A stretch of 51,669 nt of DNA from Lactobacillus sp. MRS-253-APC-2B (GTDB lineage: Bacteria; Bacillota; Bacilli; Lactobacillales; Lactobacillaceae), in NCBI RefSeq assembly GCF_012843675.1, contig NZ_JABAFO010000012.1:1-51669 (forward strand), in the 5' to 3' direction. This document shows, piece by piece, positions 36,397 to 46,131 of this stretch (the stretch's first letter is position 1; every line of letters starts with the position of its first letter). A model generated the notes under the pieces. That model did no database searches. It saw only the letters and a list, made by a program, of their open reading frames with translations, and was not told the origin of the DNA. The position numbers were made by a program, and so were the translations under genes.

Positions 36397-36440
36397 AAAG
36401 CCCTCTAATCTGCACAATAACAGATTGAGAGGGCTTTCGC
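36397..36440 (-). terminator. Terminator of topA
   Basis: AAAGCCCTCT and AATCTG pair with CAGATT and AGAGGGCTTT, a stem of about 16 pairs with one bulge; T-rich at the 3' side on the minus strand. Confidence 0.88.
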
Positions 36441-36451
36441 AAGGCTATCTT

Positions 36452-38626
36452 TTAATTTTGGACTGATTCTTCGTAATCGCCATTAGGACAAACGATCTGC
36501 TTGCCCTTCTTGACCTTCTTTTCAATCAAGAAATGACCGTCTTTTGGACAGTTGCGGCCAATTGGCTTGTCCCATGAAACGAAATCACATTCCGGATAGC
36601 GCGAACAGCCATAAAAGACCCGATTCTTCTTAGACTTGCGCTCAACCACGTTCCCTTGCCCACACTTAGGACAGGTTACGCCGATATCTTTGACGATTGC
36701 CTTGGTGTTGCGGCAGTTCGGAAAGCGCGAGCAGGCATGAAACTTACCATAGCGTCCCATTTTAACGACCATTGGCGCACCACAGATCTCACAATTGCTG
36801 CCCGCCAGTTCATCATGCATCTCGATTTTGGCAACCTGTTCCTCGGCAGCTTGAACTTCCTTAGAGAATGGCTGATAGAACTTGTCAACCACCTTGACCC
36901 AGTTTTCCTTGCCCTCTTCAATACGGTCCAAGTCATCTTCAACCTCGGCCGTAAACTTGACATTAACGATTTCTGGGAACTGCTTAACAATGATTTGGTT
37001 GACGATCTCGCCCAGCTCGGTTGGTTCAAAGTGACGCGATACCAACCGAACATAGTAGCGGCGCTGAATCGTATCCAGTGTTGGTGCGTACGTGGAAGGA
37101 CGGCCGACCCCGTTTTCTTCCAGCGTCTTGATCAAGGCCGCTTCCGTATAGCGAGCAGGCGGCTGCGTGAAGTGCTGGGCTGGGTCATCGCTGATTATTT
37201 GGACTTGATCACCTTGACTCAGATCTGGCAAAACATTGTCTTTTTCCTGACCGCGCTTGTAAACCTTAGTAAAGCCGTCAAACTTAACCTTGGATCCGTT
37301 GGCATGGAAATCGACCCCGTTTTGACTCAGTGAAACAGCCATCGTATCAATAATCTGCGGCGTCATCTGGCTGGCCACGAACCGACTCCAGATCAGACTG
37401 TAGAGTTTAAACTGATCAGCCGTCAGATACTGTTTCATCTCCGCGGGCGTACGATTGACCGAAGTTGGCCGAATCGCTTCGTGCGCGTCTTGGGCCCCTT
37501 CTGGCAACTTGCCTTTAACTGGCTTGATTGCGGCATATTGTTCTCCATAGTTTTCATGAATAAACTGGGAGGCTTCCTGCTTGGCGATTGAAGCAATCCG
37601 TGTTGAGTCGGTACGCATGTAGGTAATCAGACCGACTGCGCTGCCGTGACCGAGCGTAATCCCTTCATACAGCTGTTGGGCGGCCATCATCGTCTTGCGC
37701 GTGCGGAAATTGAGACGACGGTTGGCATCCTGCTGCATGGTGGAAGTAGTATATGGCGGCTGTGGCATCCGCTTACGTTCTTTACGAACAACGTCATCAA
37801 TCGTAAATGGCGTCTGACGATCAATCTTGGCCAATACTTTTTGAACGGCTTCGTTATTAGGCAGCGCGACTTTTTTGCCGTTTTCGCCATAAAAAGATGC
37901 CGCAAATTCGTCACGGCCCTTTTTGAACTGACCATCAATCGTCCAGTATTCTTCGGGCTTAAAATCGCGAATCGCCTGTTCTCTTTGAATGATCAAGTAT
38001 AGAGCAACCGATTGCACGCGTCCGGCAGACAATCCCTTTTTGACCTTTTTCCAAAGAATCGGGCTGATTGAATAACCTACCAGACGATCCAAAACCCGCC
38101 GTGCCTGTTGCGCGTCAACCAGGTCCATGTTGATTTCACGTGGTTCCTTAAAGGCTTCCTTAACGGCGTCTTTGGTAATTTCGTTAAAGGTAACCCGGTT
38201 CTTGTCTTTAGTATCTAGTTTTAAAAGATTGGCAACGTGCCAAGCAATCGCTTCCCCTTCCCGGTCCGGGTCAGATGCCAGATAGACGGCTTTGGCCTGT
38301 TTGGCATCCTTGCGCAGTTCCTTAATCACGTCACCCTTGCCACGAATCGAGATGTAATCAGGCTGGTAGTTGTTTTCAATGTCAACCCCCATCCGACTCT
38401 TTGGTAGATCACGAACATGTCCTAGACTGGCAACGACTTTATAGGTCCGCCCCAGATACTTGCCAATCGTTTTAGCTTTGGAAGGCGATTCGACGATTAC
38501 CAGTTTTTTCTCGGTCTTAGGCCGTTTGGCAGTCGTTTTCTTAGTTGTTTTAGTGGCCGTTTTCGTAGTCTTAGTCTTGGCCGAAGTTGTTTTAGTAGTA
38601 GTTTTTACAGTTTTAGTTGCCATCAT
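36452..38626 (-). CDS. topA: DNA topoisomerase I
   Basis: 724 aa. [24 protein letters not shown] (about 43-60) and [14 protein letters not shown] (about 115-128); catalytic Tyr in [14 protein letters not shown] (about 335). The C-terminus has two complete four-Cys zinc motifs (CEICG...CSRFPNC, CPKCG...CSRYPEC) and a third reduced one (NCPKDG...VCPNGD). An unusual Lys/Thr low-complexity tail of about 38 residues precedes the TOPRIM domain. The enzyme relaxes negative supercoils. AGGAG precedes two adjacent ATG codons. The usual partner dprA is not upstream on this strand. Confidence 0.97.
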   Translation of the reverse strand: MMATKTVKTTTKTTSAKTKTTKTATKTTKKTTAKRPKTEKKLVIVESPSKAKTIGKYLGRTYKVVASLGHVRDLPKSRMGVDIENNYQPDYISIRGKGDVIKELRKDAKQAKAVYLASDPDREGEAIAWHVANLLKLDTKDKNRVTFNEITKDAVKEAFKEPREINMDLVDAQQARRVLDRLVGYSISPILWKKVKKGLSAGRVQSVALYLIIQREQAIRDFKPEEYWTIDGQFKKGRDEFAASFYGENGKKVALPNNEAVQKVLAKIDRQTPFTIDDVVRKERKRMPQPPYTTSTMQQDANRRLNFRTRKTMMAAQQLYEGITLGHGSAVGLITYMRTDSTRIASIAKQEASQFIHENYGEQYAAIKPVKGKLPEGAQDAHEAIRPTSVNRTPAEMKQYLTADQFKLYSLIWSRFVASQMTPQIIDTMAVSLSQNGVDFHANGSKVKFDGFTKVYKRGQEKDNVLPDLSQGDQVQIISDDPAQHFTQPPARYTEAALIKTLEENGVGRPSTYAPTLDTIQRRYYVRLVSRHFEPTELGEIVNQIIVKQFPEIVNVKFTAEVEDDLDRIEEGKENWVKVVDKFYQPFSKEVQAAEEQVAKIEMHDELAGSNCEICGAPMVVKMGRYGKFHACSRFPNCRNTKAIVKDIGVTCPKCGQGNVVERKSKKNRVFYGCSRYPECDFVSWDKPIGRNCPKDGHFLIEKKVKKGKQIVCPNGDYEESVQN

Positions 38627-38920
38627 TAGGCTCCTATCATGATGAATTTGATCGGTTTTACCTTCTATACTATTATATAGCTTCTTGTACGGTCAAACCC
38701 GTCTTGACTGATTTCAATCAGCAATGAACCGATCAGATAGACCTTGATTAATTCAAAAAAGAAAATGGTCTAACTAGCGTATCAATATAATCGAGTTTAT
38801 TAAAAAAATCAAGGCAACGATAAAATCATTTTACCGAAAAAATAATTCAAAAATTAATGCCGGGATTTTTGGTGTCAGATTAAACTTTTGGCATATAGCA
38901 ATAATGAGGAGGGAAGAACG

Positions 38921-39796
38921 ATGCATCTGCGTGAATTTATCCTAAAGCTGAGTCTGTGCAGCTGCTTGAGCCGGCGCATGAAATATCGACTTTTGATGGC
39001 TGCTATTCAGCAAAAACAAATTACCAATCTTGCTAAATTGACTGATCACTTGAATATCACCTTTAATAAACGAATGCAGTGGTTTGATGAATGGTCTAGC
39101 CAGAAACTGCGGCGTCAAACTGAGCAAAACCTGCTAATGCCATTCATAACACCACTTGATGCGCTCTATCCGCAACGCCTGCGGGAAATTTATGATCCGC
39201 CATTGGTCCTGTATTATCATGGTAATCTAAAACTATTGCAGTACCCTTGCCTAGCCGTGGTTGGATCAAGAAACGCCACTCCATATGGTAAACGAGCGAT
39301 TAATCAATTATTGCCAGGCGTTATCAGCAGTCAAGCCGCAATCGTCAGTGGTCTGGCCAAAGGCATTGACGGCTTGGCTCACCAGATTACGCTACTGGAT
39401 GGTGGGGCTGCAATTGCCGTGATTGGCACCGGTCTGGATGGCAGCTATCCACGCTGCAACGCGACCTTACAACAACAAATCGCACAGTATGGACTTTTAC
39501 TAACCGAATATCCGCTTGCAACCACGCCCTACCCGAGCAATTTTCCCGAACGCAATCGGATCATTGCCGGTTTGTGTCATGCCTGTCTGGTGATTGAAGG
39601 CAGTCGACGCAGTGGCAGTCTGATCACGGCCAACCTGGCGCTGCAGGATAATCGCAATGTTGGCGCAGTTCCCGGCCCAATCGATTCGCCAATGTCAATT
39701 GGAACCAACGAATTGATTGCTGCTGGGGCGCGACCGATTCTATGCAGTCAGGACATCTTAGAAGAACTGCCTGACTGGCTGTTTTCAGCAAAATAA
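38921..39796 (+). CDS. dprA: DNA-processing protein A (natural competence/recombination mediator)
   Basis: 291 aa from ATG 38921 with GAGGAGGGA eight bases ahead; a longer TTG reading from 38888 runs over that site. The Rossmann-like core is complete: PCLAVVGSRNATPYGKRA (about 108-125), IVSGLAKGIDGLAHQ, GGAAIAVIGTGLDGSYPR, FPERNRIIAGLC, and EGSRRSGSLITANLALQ. It loads RecA on incoming single-stranded DNA. It stands on the plus strand between topA and rnhB, both minus, whereas these genes usually run together. Confidence 0.95.
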   Translation: MHLREFILKLSLCSCLSRRMKYRLLMAAIQQKQITNLAKLTDHLNITFNKRMQWFDEWSSQKLRRQTEQNLLMPFITPLDALYPQRLREIYDPPLVLYYHGNLKLLQYPCLAVVGSRNATPYGKRAINQLLPGVISSQAAIVSGLAKGIDGLAHQITLLDGGAAIAVIGTGLDGSYPRCNATLQQQIAQYGLLLTEYPLATTPYPSNFPERNRIIAGLCHACLVIEGSRRSGSLITANLALQDNRNVGAVPGPIDSPMSIGTNELIAAGARPILCSQDILEELPDWLFSAK

Positions 39797-39800
39797 TGCA

Positions 39801-39845
39801 AAAAGGCACCGGCTCAAGTTCCGCAAACTCAAGCCGGTGCTGTTC
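39801..39845. terminator. Bidirectional terminator between dprA and rnhB
   Basis: GCACCGGCT (39806-39814) pairs with AGCCGGTGC (39832-39840), with inner CAAG/CTTG-type pairing, A run before and T after. Serves both convergent genes. Confidence 0.85.
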
Positions 39846-39866
39846 ATTTGACTTATTGCTTAGCTG

Positions 39867-40637
39867 CTAATGCAAATATTTTTGAACCGGTGCAAACGAG
39901 TGACGATGAATTGGACATGGACCCAGTTTGGCCAGTCCATCCAGATGCTGTTTGGTCCCGTATCCCATATTTTCAGCAAAACCATAGCCTGGATAGAGCC
40001 GGTCATAGTCTTTCATCAAATGATCTCGATACTCCTTGGCTACAATACTGGCAGCGGCCACACTGATGCTTTTTTGATCACCTTTGATTAAGGTTGTTTG
40101 TGGAATATCAATAGCAAGCGGCACAGCATCAACAATCAGATGAGACGGCCGATGGTACAATGACTCAACGCTACGAATCATTGCCTGCTGCGTGGCTGCA
40201 TAAATGTTAAGCTGATCGATAACCGTACATGGATTAACGGCAATGCTGACTTCCAAAGCCTCATTGACGATCTGCAGATACAGCTGCTCACGCTCATGGC
40301 GAGTCAGCTGCTTAGAGTCGGTAACTCCGATTAGATCAAAATCAGGTTTTAAAATCACCGCACACGTAACGACCGGCCCCGCCAATGGACCACGCCCCAC
40401 CTCATCGATGCCAGCAACATATTGATGTCCTTTTTGCCACAACTCATTTTCATAGTAAAAACGCTTCTTAAATGCCGCATAACTGGCTGCCTGACGCTCC
40501 AAGCGGCGTTTCAGCTGTTCCAGTGCGGTTTGAACGCCTTTACGCTCATCAGCTTGCAGCGACTGGACAAATGGATCATCAAGCGCTTGTACGTCTTTTA
40601 GGCGTTCTTTGATCTCTTTGATGCTCAACTTACTCAT
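39867..40637 (-). CDS. rnhB: Ribonuclease HII
   Basis: 256 aa from ATG 40637, which has GAGGG just ahead; a second ATG five codons upstream (40652) cannot be excluded. The start overlaps the rbgA stop by 8 nt (ATGAGTAA), pointing to translational coupling. The active site shows as YVAGIDEVGRGPLAGP (Asp-Glu), VTDSKQLT, LIVDAVPL (Asp) and ISVAAASIVAKEYRD. It removes ribonucleotides and RNA from RNA-DNA hybrids. Confidence 0.96.
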   Translation of the reverse strand: MSKLSIKEIKERLKDVQALDDPFVQSLQADERKGVQTALEQLKRRLERQAASYAAFKKRFYYENELWQKGHQYVAGIDEVGRGPLAGPVVTCAVILKPDFDLIGVTDSKQLTRHEREQLYLQIVNEALEVSIAVNPCTVIDQLNIYAATQQAMIRSVESLYHRPSHLIVDAVPLAIDIPQTTLIKGDQKSISVAAASIVAKEYRDHLMKDYDRLYPGYGFAENMGYGTKQHLDGLAKLGPCPIHRHSFAPVQKYLH

Positions 40638-41502
40638 TGAGGCCCTCGTCATTGATGTCAGCTGGCTTCTCTAAAGAGATCGTACCCAGCTTGCCTTTTC
40701 GGAGATCAAAAATCAAGCGCTCACTGCCGCGATCGTAGTCATCACGAAAGCCCATCTTCTTAGTAATCGTCAGCAGCAGATCCGGATTCGGCACGCTTTC
40801 GTCCACATCAGCATCCGTCAGGTGATAGCGCTGCTTCAACTCAGTCAGCCGATTGGCCCGTAGATATTGCAATGCAAACAGCGCAACGTCATCCTTGGCA
40901 AACAGACTGTCCTTGATCGCGCCAGAAAGTGCCAGCATTAAGCCTTCCTTTTCAGTCGCAAACTTATGCCACAAAACACCTGGCGTATCCAACAGCTCCA
41001 ATTCAGCCGATGAGCGCAGCCACTGCTGACCAGTCGTCACCCCTGGCCGATTGCCGGTCGCTGCGACGTTCTTTTTGACCAGATGATTTAAGAGCGTTGA
41101 CTTGCCGACATTTGGCACGCCGACACACATCGCCCGAATAGCCCGTTTTTTCATTCCCTTAGCCTGCTCGTTTGCCAGTTTTTCAGCCAATACCTGCTTA
41201 GCCGCGCTGGTAACCGTCTTGGCAACGCTGCGGGCGCGCGAGTCCAATGCCAGTACCGGCTGCCCATGATCCTTAAAGTACTGCAGCCATTCTTTGGTGA
41301 CTTCTGGATCCGCCAAATCGGTTTTGGTTAAAATCAAAAGACGCGGCTTGTCGCCAGCTGCGAGGTCCACTTCAGGGTTTTGCGAGGAATAAGGCACCCG
41401 CGCGTCAACCAGTTCAAATACGATATCGACCAAAGGCATCTGTTCTCTGATCTGGCGCAATGCTTTAGCCATGTGACCAGGGAACCATTGAATTGTTGCC
41501 AT
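40630..41502 (-). CDS. rbgA: Ribosome biogenesis GTPase (50S assembly)
   Basis: 290 aa. Circularly permuted GTPase order: FPGHMAKA at the start, DARVPYSSQNP, G4 LTKTDL (about 58-63), then G1 GVPNVGKSTLLN (about 128-139), G2 NRPGVTTG and G3 DTPGVL. The C-terminal RNA-binding domain has the GSERLIFDLRKGKLG end. It is needed for late 50S maturation. Strong Shine-Dalgarno GGAGG; first of the overlapping pair with rnhB. Confidence 0.97.
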   Translation of the reverse strand: MATIQWFPGHMAKALRQIREQMPLVDIVFELVDARVPYSSQNPEVDLAAGDKPRLLILTKTDLADPEVTKEWLQYFKDHGQPVLALDSRARSVAKTVTSAAKQVLAEKLANEQAKGMKKRAIRAMCVGVPNVGKSTLLNHLVKKNVAATGNRPGVTTGQQWLRSSAELELLDTPGVLWHKFATEKEGLMLALSGAIKDSLFAKDDVALFALQYLRANRLTELKQRYHLTDADVDESVPNPDLLLTITKKMGFRDDYDRGSERLIFDLRKGKLGTISLEKPADINDEGLNE

Positions 41503-41520
41503 TTTAGTTCCTCCTAAATT

Positions 41521-41745
41521 CTAATTCATTTTTTCTAGATAGAGTTGCCAGGCCTCGTCAAAAATTGTCATTCCTGGCAGATAATCGGCATTTTCTTCCA
41601 AATAATGAGATATTTCATCAAAGTCTTGGGACTGCTTAGGAAATGTTGAGTCCAAAAAAGCATTGTTGGCAAACTGTTCAACCTCAGTAGGCTGATTTGG
41701 CTGCCTTAAGGTCATCAAAAAATGATAGAAGCTTTCACGAAACAT
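41521..41745 (-). CDS. YozE family (UPF0346/SAM-like) small protein
   Basis: 74 aa. [12 protein letters not shown] at the start, a mid-part [28 protein letters not shown] and the end [12 protein letters not shown] match the YozE family of short acidic Firmicutes proteins with a helical SAM-like fold; role unknown. GGGGGAGA precedes the ATG. It sits between ypmS and rbgA, its common place in lactobacilli. Confidence 0.85.
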   Translation of the reverse strand: MFRESFYHFLMTLRQPNQPTEVEQFANNAFLDSTFPKQSQDFDEISHYLEENADYLPGMTIFDEAWQLYLEKMN

Positions 41746-41759
41746 CTGTCTCCCCCCTG

Positions 41760-42368
41760 TTAGTTATCCTGCGGCACGGTAATCAAAAATTTAAATTCCC
41801 CGTCAGCCATGTTGATCTCATCGGCCTGCGCATGTACCGCCTTATTCTTGGTGTACTTGTTCAGATCCAGCAAAATCGTCTTTTTCTTTTGGTTGATGTA
41901 GACCCAGTTTGGCAACTGATAGTTCTTTTTGATATAGCCCATGACGAACCCAATTGGCAGGTTAAGCCGCCCAACCGCCAGTCCCTTGGCTTTCAACAAA
42001 ATATTGCCCTCGCTGGTTTTAACCGGAATGCAGTTCATCGAGTATTGCACGTTGACCCCCAAAAACTTAGCGTGCCCGATCACCGTTGCGTACTGATTGC
42101 CAACGATAAAGCGATATTGCGGCTTTTTGGACTTTTTCTGAATTTTCTTAATGTAGCTGTTGGCTAAGGCATTGACCTGCTTTTGATTCAAAACCAATTC
42201 CAGTGACGTATCGCTGGCTTTGGGTGCTGCCGTTTCAGCCGGCGTCTTAACCGGTGCGCTGGCTAGATGAACTATCGTCAACAGCGAGCCGATTAAGACG
42301 ATTACCAAAACCCAAAAAGCAGCCTTCCAGCCATTGTATTGTTTTTTAATTTTGTCTTCCATATTCAT
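41760..42368 (-). CDS. YpmS family membrane-anchored protein
   Basis: 202 aa. One transmembrane segment at about residues 15-35 ([18 protein letters not shown]), then an extracytoplasmic domain with [36 protein letters not shown] and [20 protein letters not shown], all characteristic of YpmS (DUF2140). Function not established. Sits 10 bp after the GDSL hydrolase gene, as in many Bacillales and lactobacilli, suggesting shared envelope work. Confidence 0.87.
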   Translation of the reverse strand: MNMEDKIKKQYNGWKAAFWVLVIVLIGSLLTIVHLASAPVKTPAETAAPKASDTSLELVLNQKQVNALANSYIKKIQKKSKKPQYRFIVGNQYATVIGHAKFLGVNVQYSMNCIPVKTSEGNILLKAKGLAVGRLNLPIGFVMGYIKKNYQLPNWVYINQKKKTILLDLNKYTKNKAVHAQADEINMADGEFKFLITVPQDN

Positions 42369-42378
42369 TCAAATCATC

Positions 42379-43308
42379 CTACTTTTGCTGATATTCCCAG
42401 TCATCATGCTGCAGCATCACCTTGTACAAAGCATCGGTCATCCGATCATAGCCTTTGCTGTTAGGGTGAAAATTGTCTTCAGTTGAGATGTAGTTGTTTA
42501 GATTATGCGTATCATTATTCATAATCGCAATGACCTGTTTTTGGGTAACCTGATCGCTGTTAGCTTTTTGGGCCTGCTGTGAAAGTTTTTGCCGCTGCTT
42601 AACCGTTTTATATTGCCCATATGACATTAAATGATTAATATCAACAAAATAGGACGGACCATATTGTGCCACGGTCTGTTGCGTAATCTGATTCCATTTG
42701 GCGACTGATTCATTGATAACCGAGACGTCTGGGAAATAAGTATAGACCGGATCATAAATACTGTACATAAAAATCGGTGCGGTAGCATTCTGTTTGCGAA
42801 CCGCGGTCAGCAATTCGTTTAGCTTTTGCTGATAGGTCGTGCCTGCCTGCTCAATATTGCTCTCGATCTTATTGGTTGAATTGCTCAGCAGGTTGCTCTC
42901 CAACTTCTGCATCAAGTCATTGCCACCAACCGTCATCACGATCACATCGGCTTTTTTTAGATTTGCCCGCATTTCAGGCTGTTCGTTAAGCCGCTTGAGC
43001 ATCTGGTCGGACCGATCGCCAGTTACCCCATAATTATACGTAGTCACGCGATTATGGTAGTGTTTTTGCAGTTTGTTTTTAATCCGGCCAACATAGCCTT
43101 GTTCGTTTTTATCATCGCCTTGACCATGCGTCAGCGAGTCCCCAATTGCGACCAAAGTTACTCGCCGTTTCAAGACCCGCGTTTTTTGTGAAGTTTGTTG
43201 AACCGTTGTCGGTGCTGAATGCTGCTGATGATACCAGTAGCCACTCCCACCGGCAACCGCCAAAACGATACCGATCAACAACAGCAAGCCTTTTTTGCCG
43301 CGCAGCAT
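42379..43308 (-). CDS. SGNH/GDSL hydrolase, YpmR-like, membrane-anchored
   Basis: 309 aa from ATG 43308, seven bases after AGAGG; a GTG five codons upstream is less likely. N-terminal hydrophobic anchor (GLLLLIGIVLAVAGGSGYWY). Catalytic blocks: Block I VAIGDSLTHG (Ser), Gly in YNYGVTGDRSD, Asn in VMTVGGNDLM, and the Asp-x-x-His equivalent in EDNFHPNSKGY. SGNH enzymes cleave esters of lipids or acetylated sugars; a wall or membrane substrate is likely given the location. First gene of the ypmR-ypmS-yozE group. Confidence 0.9.
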   Translation of the reverse strand: MLRGKKGLLLLIGIVLAVAGGSGYWYHQQHSAPTTVQQTSQKTRVLKRRVTLVAIGDSLTHGQGDDKNEQGYVGRIKNKLQKHYHNRVTTYNYGVTGDRSDQMLKRLNEQPEMRANLKKADVIVMTVGGNDLMQKLESNLLSNSTNKIESNIEQAGTTYQQKLNELLTAVRKQNATAPIFMYSIYDPVYTYFPDVSVINESVAKWNQITQQTVAQYGPSYFVDINHLMSYGQYKTVKQRQKLSQQAQKANSDQVTQKQVIAIMNNDTHNLNNYISTEDNFHPNSKGYDRMTDALYKVMLQHDDWEYQQK

Positions 43309-43449
43309 AATATTACCTCTCACTAAAAAATTCTTAAAACCAATTAAGATACATAAGAAGTATTATAGTGCATTTTGTCATGCTACCGCAAACTCGGAAG
43401 CGGATCCAACTGTCAATAATTTATGGATTGATTGTTCCAAAAAGAGTAC

Positions 43450-43485
43450 AAAAAATACGGTTGACGACTTAATAAGCCTCAACCG
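43450..43485 (-). terminator. Terminator of the YjdF-like gene
   Basis: Minus strand: CGGTTGA (43485 to 43479) pairs with TCAACCG (43464 to 43458), followed by TATTTTTTG. Confidence 0.8.
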
Positions 43486-43510
43486 CATATTCAGCAACTG
43501 CTTAAATCGA

Positions 43511-44197
43511 TTATAGATTACGGTGGAAGAAGAACTTCTCAATCCAGCGACTATCCTTACGCAGCCTTACGTAGGCAATCACCGCAAAAATCAAGGCCCC
43601 GATGAAATCCGCGCATAAATCCCCCATCGTATCCATCAAGGCAGCCCGTCCCATCAGTAAATGACCATCTTTCATGTAGCGCTGTAGATTCATGCCAAAC
43701 GAGTCGCAGGTGAATTCGTAAAATTCCCATAAAACGCCGCAAAAAACCGCAAACGCTGTCGCATACATACTGATAAAAAACGGTGGGATATGCTTAATCC
43801 CCTCATTAGGAATCAAACCACCAAAAGCCGACAACGCAAAGCCAGCCAGCAGTGCACCGCTGATTAGATGAAGGCCCTTGTCCCAGTACGGAATACTATA
43901 AAAATGATAAATCGTCCCCAGATAGATTGCCCCATAGATAAACATCAAAAACAGGCTATAGAGCAGCGGTGGCAGATAAACCTTTAATTTAAGCGCCAAA
44001 AACTTAGGCAGCATAACGATCAACAGGCCAGCCACGATCTCAATATCCAGAAACCAGGCCGCTCCCGCAGCTTTAGTGGTTGTCGCCGTCAAAGCCGTTT
44101 TGGTCGTAAGCGCCAACGAGATCAGCATTGAAAGCACGATGAACCACAAAAAAACATTGAGCGCTTTTTCACTGATGTTTGAACCGTTTTTCATCAT
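43511..44197 (-). CDS. DUF2238/YjdF-like integral membrane protein
   Basis: 228 aa from ATG 44197, five bases after AAGGAAG (a GTG two codons earlier touches the ribosome binding site). Six or so membrane helices. The YjdF-type signatures are WDKGLHLISGALLAGFALS and LWEFYEFTCD......NLQR......LMDTMGDLCADFIGA, with conserved acidic residues in the membrane. Function unknown. Divergent from the flavodoxin gene. Confidence 0.8.
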   Translation of the reverse strand: MMKNGSNISEKALNVFLWFIVLSMLISLALTTKTALTATTTKAAGAAWFLDIEIVAGLLIVMLPKFLALKLKVYLPPLLYSLFLMFIYGAIYLGTIYHFYSIPYWDKGLHLISGALLAGFALSAFGGLIPNEGIKHIPPFFISMYATAFAVFCGVLWEFYEFTCDSFGMNLQRYMKDGHLLMGRAALMDTMGDLCADFIGALIFAVIAYVRLRKDSRWIEKFFFHRNL

Positions 44198-44275
44198 TGT
44201 CACTTCCTTTTATTTGAGTGTGCTGAACGATCATTGCTATAATCAGAGTGGAAAACTCGATTAAAGGAGCGGTAA

Positions 44276-44755
44276 ATGATGGTCAAACAAGCACTCATTG
44301 TTTATTATTCTCAATTCAATAATACCACTAAACTTGCTAAATTAATTCAAGATGCGACTAAGGCTTCCGCGTTGCGTCTGCACGTAGCCGACAGCGTCTA
44401 TCCAAATAATATGGAAGCTACTGATCGAATCTACCAAAAGCAGCTAACGCAACACCAGCTCCCCACACTCACCAATTCCTTACCAAAACTGAATCAATAT
44501 GATGTTATTCTGGTCGGTGGCCCAGTCTGGAACGACAACGTAGCGGCACCAGTGATTGAGTTTTTGAGAACCATTCAAGGATATCAAGGTTTGATTGCAC
44601 CATTTTCGACTGCCTGGAGCGATTCTGACCATTATCAAAAAAATTTCGTTAAATGGGCTGGCCGGCTGCAGGTCACTGATGGCTTTCACATCACGACTCA
44701 CGGGTCCCGTCAGTTTAAAGCAAATAATCTAGCGGCCTGGCTGCGCAAATTATAA
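44276..44755 (+). CDS. Flavodoxin family protein
   Basis: 159 aa. FMN phosphate loop YYSQFNNTTKLA (about residues 10-21), a mid-chain GGPVWNDNVAAPVIEFL and STAWSDSDHY at the second flavin loop. Short-chain flavodoxin-like fold; works as a flavin-dependent reductase or electron carrier. AGGAG lies seven bases before the ATG. Partner unknown. Confidence 0.87.
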   Translation: MMVKQALIVYYSQFNNTTKLAKLIQDATKASALRLHVADSVYPNNMEATDRIYQKQLTQHQLPTLTNSLPKLNQYDVILVGGPVWNDNVAAPVIEFLRTIQGYQGLIAPFSTAWSDSDHYQKNFVKWAGRLQVTDGFHITTHGSRQFKANNLAAWLRKL

Positions 44756-44763
44756 TAAAACAA

Positions 44764-44807
44764 AAATGCTGTCGCCGACTCATCAAAAGCCTGCGACAGC
44801 ATTTTTT
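44764..44807. terminator. Bidirectional terminator between flavodoxin and azlD
   Basis: AAATGCTGTCGC pairs with GCGACAGCATTT around a loop of about 17 nt, A before and T after. Confidence 0.9.
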
Positions 44808-44830
44808 CTGTGGCCTTTTCAGCTTGCTCT

Positions 44831-45157
44831 TTAAAAGACAAAGTTGATCAGCAGCATGTAACAAAGCGTCCCTACGATCAAGGTTAAAAACAGACTATGC
44901 TTCCATAAATGTACGATCACCGTCACCACACCAGCAATGACTTCCGGTAGGCCATGCGTCCCGCCAAGCCAATTGACGTTGCGGTAGCAGTATATGACTA
45001 ACATCCCCATGATCGCGGCCGGTAAAAACTTGCCCAGTCCCGTTACGAAATCAGGCGTGGCGGCTTCCGTTCTAAAAAGCAGAAATGGTGTTAACCGGGT
45101 GGCAAAGTTCGCCAGCGCGGCTAAAGCAATGCAGATGATCTGCTCAGTCAGCGTCAT
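44831..45157 (-). CDS. azlD: AzlD family branched-chain amino acid exporter subunit
   Basis: 108 aa from ATG 45157 with AAGGGGAA ahead; a longer reading to 45205 runs through the azlC end and is not the start. Four hydrophobic helices with NFATRLTPFLLF, FLPAAIMGMLVIYCY and PEVIAGVVTVIVHLWKHSLFLTLIVGT, the small-subunit pattern. Starts inside the azlC end (14-nt overlap), showing coupling. Confidence 0.92.
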   Translation of the reverse strand: MTLTEQIICIALAALANFATRLTPFLLFRTEAATPDFVTGLGKFLPAAIMGMLVIYCYRNVNWLGGTHGLPEVIAGVVTVIVHLWKHSLFLTLIVGTLCYMLLINFVF

Positions 45158-45869
45158 TTTTAGTTCCCCTTTTTTCTCGGCGCCAGTAGATAATCGCATA
45201 TTCAACTACCAAAACCAGCAAGGTAGCTACTAAAAAGTAAGTCTTGCCAAACACCAAAAGGCAGGCAATCGTCACAATCACGCCGCTGGTTGAACTGAGA
45301 TGGTCCTTTTCCTTTTGAAACTGATCAACAGCCAGGGCAATAAACAGCGCCGTCATAACAAAATCCATTCCGGGAATCTGTTTGCCGACCAAACTGCCCA
45401 GCGCGCCGCCTAAAAAAGCGCCCAAGATCCAGTAGCTGTGATCAAACAGCGAAATCAGCGTGTAGACTGAGTAGCGATCATACTCTTTAGGAATCGATAG
45501 ACTATAGTTGACGACAAAAGTCTCATCGGTCAAGCCATAGATCAAAAAGAACTTGCGCCAGCCCGCACCACGATACTTTTTCAGCATTGAAAGGCCATAA
45601 AAGAACTGTCGAAAGCCAACAACCAAAGTTATCAAAACAACATTGCCCGGCAGAAAGCTCTGAACCAGCATGGAAGCCAGGATAAATTCAACGGAGCCCC
45701 CATATACTACCGCTGCCATTATCGTGGGAAACCAAAAGTCAAAGCCCAGGTTGTGCATGTATAATCCGTAGCCGGTTCCTAAGATAACATAACCGAAAAA
45801 AATCGGTAACGAACTGTTAAAAGCAAAGCGCACGGTTTCTTGGTGCGTTGCCGGTGGTGATGCTTGCAT
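45144..45869 (-). CDS. azlC: AzlC family branched-chain amino acid exporter subunit
   Basis: 241 aa with six to seven helices. FFGYVILGTGYGLYMHNLGF, YGGSVEFILASMLV and GFRQFFYGLSMLKKY..... and LTDETFVVNYS are AzlC signatures. With AzlD it exports branched-chain amino acids or related small molecules (azaleucine resistance in B. subtilis). GGGGAGAGG precedes the ATG. Confidence 0.93.
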   Translation of the reverse strand: MQASPPATHQETVRFAFNSSLPIFFGYVILGTGYGLYMHNLGFDFWFPTIMAAVVYGGSVEFILASMLVQSFLPGNVVLITLVVGFRQFFYGLSMLKKYRGAGWRKFFLIYGLTDETFVVNYSLSIPKEYDRYSVYTLISLFDHSYWILGAFLGGALGSLVGKQIPGMDFVMTALFIALAVDQFQKEKDHLSSTSGVIVTIACLLVFGKTYFLVATLLVLVVEYAIIYWRREKRGTKNDAD

Positions 45870-46131
45870 ATTTTCCTCTCCCCTGTGAATAATTAATTAC
45901 AGAGATTAATTGTAACGCAAGCTATTATTGATTAACAGGGACTTTTTATTATTAAGACATTTTATGCATTATTGCCAAACTGACGTCAACACGATTATGC
46001 CAGCAAGATACGGTTGTTGCCTGATTTTGATCAAGCAAGCCAGCAATCCGCAGCATTAACCGCAGACATTAGTCGGAGATTTTTGATTTCGGCACTGCTA
46101 CAAGATCAGACTGATACTGTCAAGAAGCGAA

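Noticed and set aside
36656-37333. 225-codon plus-strand ORF opposite topA
   Set aside because: Antisense to a highly conserved gene, no ribosome binding site, no recognisable family.
38888-39796. dprA as an invertible (phase-variable) segment
   Set aside because: Apart from the terminator on one side I saw no matching inverted repeats or recombinase gene; a fixed rearrangement is the simpler reading.
45158-45205. Sixteen-residue N-terminal extension of AzlD
   Set aside because: It lies within the azlC coding end, and the ATG at 45157 has its own Shine-Dalgarno and starts the membrane-protein pattern.
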